From the NCBI RefSeq assembly GCF_017976235.1, contig NZ_JACVHC010000012.1:1-64000 (forward strand): DNA of 64,000 nucleotides. The letters run 5' to 3'. Under the pieces are notes generated by a model, which saw only the letters and a program-made list of their open reading frames with translations, did no database searches and had not been told where the DNA came from. Below, in pieces: positions 59,133 to 64,000 of the stretch (within the stretch, counting starts at the first letter, position 1; the number at the start of each line of letters is the position of its first letter). Origin of the DNA: Pseudomonas anatoliensis (GTDB lineage: Bacteria; Pseudomonadota; Gammaproteobacteria; Pseudomonadales; Pseudomonadaceae). Made by a program: the position numbers and the translations under genes.

Positions 59133-59767
59133 GCGTCCTTCTGCTTGGTGCCGAAGATCTTGTCACCGGCATCGCCAAGCCCTGGGATGATGTAACCGTG
59201 TTCGTTCAAACGTTCATCAATCGAGGCGGTGTAGATGGTCACGTCCGGGTGAGCCTTTTCTACAGCGGCGATGCCTTCCGGCGCGGCAACCAGCACCATC
59301 GCGCGGATTTCCTTGCAGCCAGCCTTTTTCAGCAGGTCGATGGTCGCAACCATGGAGCTGCCGGTGGCGAGCATCGGGTCGATGATCATCGCCAGACGTT
59401 CGTCGATTTCCGGAACCAGTTTTTCCAGATAGGTGTGGGCTTGCAGGGTTTCTTCGTTGCGGGCAACACCCACAGCGCTGACCTTGGCACCCGGGATCAG
59501 GCTGAGCACGCCTTCGAGCATGCCGATACCGGCACGCAGGATTGGCACGACAGTGATCTTCTTGCCGGCGATTTTCTCGACCGACACGGTGCCGCACCAA
59601 CCTTCGATATCGTAGGTTTCCAGCGGCAGGTCTTTGGTAGCTTCGTAGGTCAACAGCGCACCGACTTCCTGAGCGAGCTCGCGGAAATTCTTGGTGCTGA
59701 TGTCTGCGCGGCGCATAAGGCCAAGTTTGTGACGGATCAGCGGATGGCGGATCTCTTGGATGGACAT
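59129..59767 (-). CDS. upp: Uracil phosphoribosyltransferase
   Basis: A 212-residue enzyme converting uracil and PRPP to UMP. PRPP contacts are seen in IDPMLATGSSMVATIDLL (about residues 128-145), and uracil-binding in the C-terminal DAGDKIFGTK. The ATG at 59767 begins MSIQEIRHPLIRHKLG. First gene of the upp-uraA operon; a short palindrome lies upstream. Confidence 0.97.
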   Translation of the reverse strand: MSIQEIRHPLIRHKLGLMRRADISTKNFRELAQEVGALLTYEATKDLPLETYDIEGWCGTVSVEKIAGKKITVVPILRAGIGMLEGVLSLIPGAKVSAVGVARNEETLQAHTYLEKLVPEIDERLAMIIDPMLATGSSMVATIDLLKKAGCKEIRAMVLVAAPEGIAAVEKAHPDVTIYTASIDERLNEHGYIIPGLGDAGDKIFGTKQKDA

Positions 59768-59826
59768 GGGGAAAGGCTCCGGCGGCGGGCAAAAAAACCG
59801 GCCTAGATTAATCTATCCGAGGGTGA

Positions 59827-59840
59827 TGTCCTATAGGACA
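59827..59840. promoter_or_regulatory. 14-bp palindrome upstream of upp
   Basis: TGTCCTATAGGACA is a perfect palindrome 60 bases before the upp start, in the region shared with hpt. Possible regulator site; its binder is unknown. Confidence 0.4.
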
Positions 59841-59944
59841 TAGAGTACGTTAGTCCATAAAGGCTTGATTCAGTCGTGCGAGATGCGTACCTTTGCCCGC
59901 TTTTCGCGACTATCCCCCCCTTCAATCATCCCCCGGAGAGCGCC

Positions 59945-60502
59945 ATGTCCGCTGATCTCGAGCATATCCGTCAAATCATGCGAGAGGCTGACTGCCTGTA
60001 CACCGAGTCTGAAGTCGAGGCCGCCATTGCCCGCGTCGGTGCACAAATCAACGAAACACTGGCCGAGAGCAACCCGGTGGTGTTCTGCGTGATGAACGGC
60101 GGGCTGATTTTTTCCGGCAAGCTGCTGACTCATCTGCATTTCCCGCTGGAAGCGTCCTACCTGCACGCGACCCGTTATCGCAACGAAACCAGCGGCGGCG
60201 ACCTGTTCTGGAAGGCCAAGCCAGAAGTCTCGTTCCTTGACCGTGACGTGCTGATCATCGACGACATCCTCGACGAAGGGCATACCCTGGGCGCGATCAT
60301 CGATTACTGCAAACACGCCGGCGCGCGCAAAGTGCACACCGCCGTGCTGATCGACAAGGATCACGACCGCAAGGCGCGTCCTGACCTCAAAGCCGATTTC
60401 GTCGGCCTGCCGTGCATCGACCGTTACATCTTCGGTTACGGCATGGACTACAAAGGCTACTGGCGCAACGCCAACGGGATCTTTGCCGTTAAAGGCATGT
60501 AA
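59945..60502 (+). CDS. hpt: Hypoxanthine-guanine phosphoribosyltransferase
   Basis: A 185-residue purine salvage enzyme. The PRPP-binding motif VLIIDDILDEGHTL is at about residues 101-114 and CVMNGGLIFSGKLL precedes it. The frame is open from 59876, but the ATG at 59945 has GGAG upstream and gives the conserved MSADLEHIRQIM start. It is divergent from upp. Confidence 0.95.
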   Translation: MSADLEHIRQIMREADCLYTESEVEAAIARVGAQINETLAESNPVVFCVMNGGLIFSGKLLTHLHFPLEASYLHATRYRNETSGGDLFWKAKPEVSFLDRDVLIIDDILDEGHTLGAIIDYCKHAGARKVHTAVLIDKDHDRKARPDLKADFVGLPCIDRYIFGYGMDYKGYWRNANGIFAVKGM

Positions 60503-60506
60503 GCAA

Positions 60507-60599
60507 GATCAAAAGATCGCAGCCTGCGGCAGCTCCTACAGGGGATTGATGTACACCCTGTAGGAGCTGCCGCAGGCTGCGATCTTTTGCTTTTAGGGG
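60507..60599. repeat. REPIN (GCCGCAGGCTGCGATCTTTTG class)
   Basis: Inverted arms GATCAAAAGATCGCAGCCTG and its complement after GTAGGAGCTGCCGCAGGC, separated by about 17 bases. Confidence 0.92.
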
Positions 60600-60737
60600 C
60601 TGCTAAAGTGCTTGGCCCCGCCGATGCACAGTTTTCAGGCCAATTTGCACACCGGCAGCGTGCGTGCGCGTTGAGCCGAGCGGCAGGGCAGGGGTAAACT
60701 GCCCGCCCCGTGTCATGTCTGCGAGCTGGAGTCGGCA

Positions 60738-61025
60738 ATGCGTAAAGATAAGAAACAAGTGATTGGTGACGAGATCGGCGATGAGCAGATCAAGCTGTTT
60801 CTCGATTTTGAACCGGTCGACGCCACTTCGCCGTCGCTGCACAAACTGATCAAGGCTTACCGTGGTCTGCGTATCGACGACTTCGAGCGGTTTCTGACGT
60901 TCTTCGTCGAGGCCGGGTATGACCTCGATGGCAAGGACGAGCAGGGCCAGACGTTTGTTGATCAGATCAAGGATCAGCGCAACGCCCCGGAGTACATCGA
61001 GCTGATCGAAAAAGCTCGCGGCTAA
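60738..61025 (+). CDS. PA4642-family conserved hypothetical protein
   Basis: A 95-residue, charged, helical protein (RKDKKQVIGDEIGDEQIKLF and EFVDQ-like QTFVDQIKDQRNAPEY). It matches, from memory, the PA4642 family conserved across Pseudomonas next to mqoB. No signal peptide and no motif is recognisable. The ATG at 60738 follows GAGCTGGAG. Confidence 0.87.
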   Translation: MRKDKKQVIGDEIGDEQIKLFLDFEPVDATSPSLHKLIKAYRGLRIDDFERFLTFFVEAGYDLDGKDEQGQTFVDQIKDQRNAPEYIELIEKARG

Positions 61026-61037
61026 GGTCAAAAGACA

Positions 61038-61058
61038 GATCAAAAGATCGCAGCCTTC
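61038..61058. repeat. Solitary decayed REP arm
   Basis: A single GATCAAAAGATCGCAGCCTT arm without its inverted partner, between the PA4642-family gene and the mqo terminator. Confidence 0.7.
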
Positions 61059-61068
61059 TGACAGACAT

Positions 61069-61098
61069 AAAAAACGCCCCGATCGGGGCGTTTTTTTT
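61069..61098. terminator. Terminator between the PA4642-family gene and mqo
   Basis: AAAAACGCCCCG-ATCGGGGCGTTTTTTTT is a perfect GC stem with A and T runs on both sides, serving the convergent genes. Confidence 0.92.
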
Positions 61099-61107
61099 GC
61101 CGCAAGA

Positions 61108-62616
61108 TCAAGCGTAGCTTGGCGTCTCGCTGCTTTCTTCAACCAGTTCCAGGGCGATGTTGTTCTGCGTGTTGATCTTGCGATACAGCGCAGCATCGGT
61201 TTCCAGAACCTTTTCACGGGCCGGGAAGATTTCCGCCAGTTTGCCAGCCCACTCGCCGGACGCTTTGCCCGGGAAGCACTTCTCGATCAATTCCAGCATG
61301 ATCGAAACGGTCACCGACGCACCCGGCGAAGCGCCGAGCAGGGCCGCAAGAGAACCGTCCTTGGCCGCGACCAGTTCGGTACCGAATTGCAGGATGCCGC
61401 CCTTTTTCGGGTCTTTCTTGATGATCTGTACCCGCTGGCCGGCCACTTCCAGGCGCCAGTCTTCGGCTTTCGCCTCCGGGTAGAAACGGCGCAGGGATTC
61501 CAGACGCTGTTCCATCGACTGCATCACTTCGCTGACCAGATACTTGGTCAGGTCCATGTTGTTTTTTGCCACCGCCAGCATCGGCCCGATGTTGCCGGCG
61601 CGAACCGACAGCGGCAGGTCCATGAAGGAGCCGTGCTTGAGGAACTTGGTGGTGAAACCGGCGTATGGCCCGAACAGCAGGGATTTCTTGCCATCGACCA
61701 CGCGGGTGTCCAGGTGCGGCACCGACATCGGTGGCGAACCTACGGCAGCCTGGCTGTAAACCTTGGCTTGGTGCTGTTTGACCACTTGCGGGTTGTCGCA
61801 ACGCAGCCACTGGCCGCTGATCGGGAAGCCGCCGAAGCCTTTGCTTTCTTCGATACCCGAAGCCTGCAGCAACGGCAGGGCCGCGCCACCGGCACCGAGG
61901 AAGACGAATTTGGCATCGACTTCACGGCTGCTGCCGCTGTTGACGTCCTTGATGCTGACGGTCCAGCCGCTGCCGTTACGCTTGAGGCCGGTGACGCGCT
62001 TGCAGTATTTGACCTGGGCGTCGGGAGCGCTGGTCAGGTGCTTGAGCAACTGATTGGTCAGGGCGCCGAAGTTGACGTCGGTGCCGTTCATCACGCGGGT
62101 CGCGGCGAGCACTTCATCGCTCGAGCGGCCCGGCATCATCAATGGCATCCATTCGGCCATTTTGGCCTTGTCTTCGGTGTACTCCATGTCCGAGAAAGCG
62201 TGGTGCTTGCTCAGCACATCGAAGCGTGACTTGAGGAAGGACACGCCGCTGTCGCCCTGCACGAAGCTCAGGTGCGGCACCGGGCTGATGAAGGATTTGC
62301 ACGAGCCGAAGGTGCCTTTTTTGGTCAGGTACGACCAGAACTGCTTGGACACCTCGAACTGGGTATTGATGTGCACGGCTTTCTTGATATCGACGCTGCC
62401 GTCGGCCGCTTGCGGCGTGTAGTTCAGCTCGCACAGGCCAGCGTGGCCGGTACCGGCGTTGTTCCACGGGTTGGAACTCTCCGCAGCACCGGAGTCCATC
62501 AGCTCGACAACTTCCAGTTTGATCGCCGGATCGAGCTCTTTGAGCAGCACTGCCAGGGTGGCACTCATGATGCCGGCCCCAACCAGTACTACGTCGACTG
62601 CTTCGTTATGCGCCAT
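61108..62616 (-). CDS. mqo: Malate:quinone oxidoreductase
   Basis: A 502-residue membrane-associated FAD enzyme that oxidises malate to oxaloacetate, passing electrons to quinone. FAD is bound by VDVVLVGAGIMSATLAVLLK at the N terminus, then ESSNPWNNAGTGHAGLCELNY and, in the middle, the FVFLGAGGAALPLLQASGI segment. The ATG at 62616 is preceded by GGAGACGC. Convergent with the PA4642-family gene. Confidence 0.96.
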   Translation of the reverse strand: MAHNEAVDVVLVGAGIMSATLAVLLKELDPAIKLEVVELMDSGAAESSNPWNNAGTGHAGLCELNYTPQAADGSVDIKKAVHINTQFEVSKQFWSYLTKKGTFGSCKSFISPVPHLSFVQGDSGVSFLKSRFDVLSKHHAFSDMEYTEDKAKMAEWMPLMMPGRSSDEVLAATRVMNGTDVNFGALTNQLLKHLTSAPDAQVKYCKRVTGLKRNGSGWTVSIKDVNSGSSREVDAKFVFLGAGGAALPLLQASGIEESKGFGGFPISGQWLRCDNPQVVKQHQAKVYSQAAVGSPPMSVPHLDTRVVDGKKSLLFGPYAGFTTKFLKHGSFMDLPLSVRAGNIGPMLAVAKNNMDLTKYLVSEVMQSMEQRLESLRRFYPEAKAEDWRLEVAGQRVQIIKKDPKKGGILQFGTELVAAKDGSLAALLGASPGASVTVSIMLELIEKCFPGKASGEWAGKLAEIFPAREKVLETDAALYRKINTQNNIALELVEESSETPSYA

Positions 62617-63324
62617 TTAACGCGTCTCCAAAATCTGCAGCACCAAATTGTCGGCATGGCTGCCAGGCATTCAGGGACAGGTCAGTTGTGTCCCGGCTAT
62701 CCGTGGTCAGGTTTCGCCATGTCCGAATCTTCGCAATTCTTCGCAACTTTGACGGATGCGTGCGGCGTGGCTTCCAGAGCTCCATGAACTCATTTCAGCG
62801 CCCGGCTGGCAATTCGACTTATGGTCGAGACATCCGTTTTTGTGCAACCAAATCCGTAGCGGACAGGCTTCAGGCTCCGGTATTCGAGGTATACCCGGTC
62901 CTGTGTCGTTGGGCTGTTTCAGACGCTAATGGTGCATGTTCAGACGCAAAACTATTCATTTGCTCGCCACACTCTTGTGAAGTTGTGAAAACCCGTTTTT
63001 TTCACGCTCTTTTGAAGACGTGAACCTCAAAAAGGGCTGTCCATGCCTGGCACCCTGCCCGCAAGGGCAAAACAACGCGGTGGCCGAGCGTGATGACAGC
63101 TCTGCAGATTCGCGAAAAGCGGGGGTTTGCCGGAAGAACAGGCAAGCGCGCCAACTTCACTCGATCTGTGTGGGCGGCTCTCTGTGGGCGATTTTTGATG
63201 CCAATGCAAGCGCATTGACGGTGTTGCGGGGCCCGATCAGGAGACGTCCTTATAATCGGGGGGAGATTGTATCGAAGAAATGCGCGGAGTTGGTCGAGTT
63301 TAATGACTTTTATTAGGCATCCGG
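62617..63324. other. 708-base gap between mqo and a small conserved gene
   Basis: No convincing gene is seen on either strand; frames here lack ribosome binding sites and conservation. It contains the mqo upstream region. A TATAAT (63251-63256) with GGGGGGAGA after it is present, but a TTGACG (63215-63220) is 30 bases away, so a promoter or small RNA is only possible. Confidence 0.5.
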
Positions 63325-63558
63325 TCAGATGCTCAACTGCACCTGCGCCCGTGCGCGCATTTGACGCGGTACGACCCGGGCGCTGGCGGGCAGCGGCTGG
63401 TTCAACCAGGTGAGGCGGATTTCTTCTATTTCCACCCAGCCATCGCCCATCGGTTGCAGGCTGCACTGTTTGAACGCTTGGCAAAGGCCGTTGCGGTCGA
63501 GCAAAGCAAAGCTGCGATGCAGCGGGCGTGGCGCGAACAACGAGATCAGATAACGCAT
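63325..63558 (-). CDS. Small conserved hypothetical protein
   Basis: A 77-residue protein (MRYLISLFAPRPLHRSFALL, then QPMGDGWVEIEEIRLTWLNQ). From memory a similar short protein is conserved at this place in other pseudomonads. No signal peptide, membrane segment or known motif is clear. The ATG at 63558 is chosen because translation of the upstream extension is not conserved. Function unknown. Confidence 0.75.
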   Translation of the reverse strand: MRYLISLFAPRPLHRSFALLDRNGLCQAFKQCSLQPMGDGWVEIEEIRLTWLNQPLPASARVVPRQMRARAQVQLSI

Positions 63559-63763
63559 GGCCGAGTACCTTGTTGGAGGACTGATTTGAAGGATGCCGGC
63601 GAGCCGTGACGTGCACATGTATGGCGGGTGAAGAATCTGTGACAGGAACCGCTTTCGACGGGGTTTGTCAGACATTTCAGTATTCACCGTCGGGTGCTGG
63701 TGACCCGCAGTGGCCCACCGCTATACTGCGGGCCTGTTTGTGCCTGATTCTGGAGAGAAAAGC

Positions 63764-64000
63764 ATGTTGCAACGCCTGTTGTTCGGTTTGATCACTGTGG
63801 CCAGTTTGACTCTGGCCGGCTGCGCCCACAGCCCGCAACAACTGAGTCCGGAACCGAAGCTGACCACGCAATTGCCTGCGGTCGGCCGTGGCCAGCCAGT
63901 CGTCGTGCGTGTGGTTGACGGTCGTCCGTCGCCAACCCTGGGCACCCGTGGCGGTCTGTACCCTGAGACCAGCGCCATCACCGTCCAGCGCGAGCAGATC
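63764..64000 (+). CDS. YajG-like lipoprotein, 5' part (runs off the window)
   Basis: The first 79 codons encode a lipoprotein: signal peptide MLQRLLFGLITVASLTLAGC with Cys at 20, then VVVRVVDGRPSPTLGTRGGL. The latter resembles the YajG family, which sits at the inner leaflet of the outer membrane. A GGAGAG lies just upstream of the ATG at 63764. The C-terminal part is beyond the edge. Confidence 0.85.
   Translation, partial: MLQRLLFGLITVASLTLAGCAHSPQQLSPEPKLTTQLPAVGRGQPVVVRVVDGRPSPTLGTRGGLYPETSAITVQREQI

Noticed and set aside
63020..63316. Small plus-strand open frame of 98 residues in the mqo upstream region
   Set aside because: It begins with GTG without a ribosome binding site and its translation looks random with many basic residues and no domain.

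Overview
The window is chromosomal DNA from a Pseudomonas, most likely of the P. fluorescens group. Evidence for this is the GC-rich coding sequence, the dense REP/REPIN palindromes of fluorescent pseudomonads, and a gene order that, from memory, follows the P. aeruginosa mqoB-hpt-upp-hemH-phr-murI-moeB-prmC-prfA-hemA / lolB-ispE-prs-rplY-pth-ychF region. No plasmid, prophage or complete insertion sequence is visible. All statements come from reading the sequence and translations; no database was searched.

Layout. 1-3780: 3' end of a 5S rRNA gene and its terminator, then a three-gene pqiAAB-type lipid-transport operon ending in a six-MCE-domain PqiB. 3964-8838: minus-strand mksF-mksE-mksB condensin operon. 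8964-12098: a hypothetical gene, rimI, an acidic hypothetical protein, a beta-carbonic anhydrase and a SET-domain protein. 12280-22919: accessory and metabolic genes, namely an exported protein of unknown function, an MntA/HepT toxin-antitoxin pair whose HepT toxin has an in-frame stop, an AtoE-type transporter, an MHS-family transporter, a BdlA-like PAS-PAS chemoreceptor, a flavin reductase-like protein, gamma-glutamyltranspeptidase and a DUF2817/M14 peptidase. 22958-25641: a competition island with a nuclease bacteriocin and its immunity gene, an XRE regulator, a SymE-like toxin and tRNA-Met. 25756-29484: a membrane chemoreceptor and a fosmidomycin-resistance-type exporter.

29642-41619 is core housekeeping DNA. 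On the minus strand: TPR lipoprotein, lolB, ispE, tRNA-Gln, prs, rplY, pth, ychF. Divergent on the plus strand: hemA, prfA, prmC, moeB, murI with overlapping or abutting reading frames. Lipid A deacylase PagL follows. At 42477-45071 lies a lower-GC leucine-rich-repeat protein resembling NEL-type effectors but lacking the expected catalytic cysteine.

45855-57747 is the most coherent special region: a probable light-response regulon. A nine-gene minus-strand operon with every junction overlapping encodes a DUF523/DUF1722 protein, a MerR/LitR-like regulator without a visible B12 motif, photolyase, an NTF2-like protein, an SDR, an FAD oxidoreductase, DUF1365, a cyclopropane-fatty-acid-synthase-like methyltransferase and DUF2878. 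Its promoter carries two exact TGTACA-N12-TGTA(C/T)A sites. A related site lies between the divergent renalase/Trp-rich pair and the TIGR01777-epimerase/ferrochelatase pair, suggesting that photorepair, membrane-lipid modification, nicotinamide repair and haem synthesis are co-regulated.

57852-64000: uraA-upp, hpt, a PA4642-family protein, malate:quinone oxidoreductase, a small conserved protein and the 5' end of a YajG-like lipoprotein gene.
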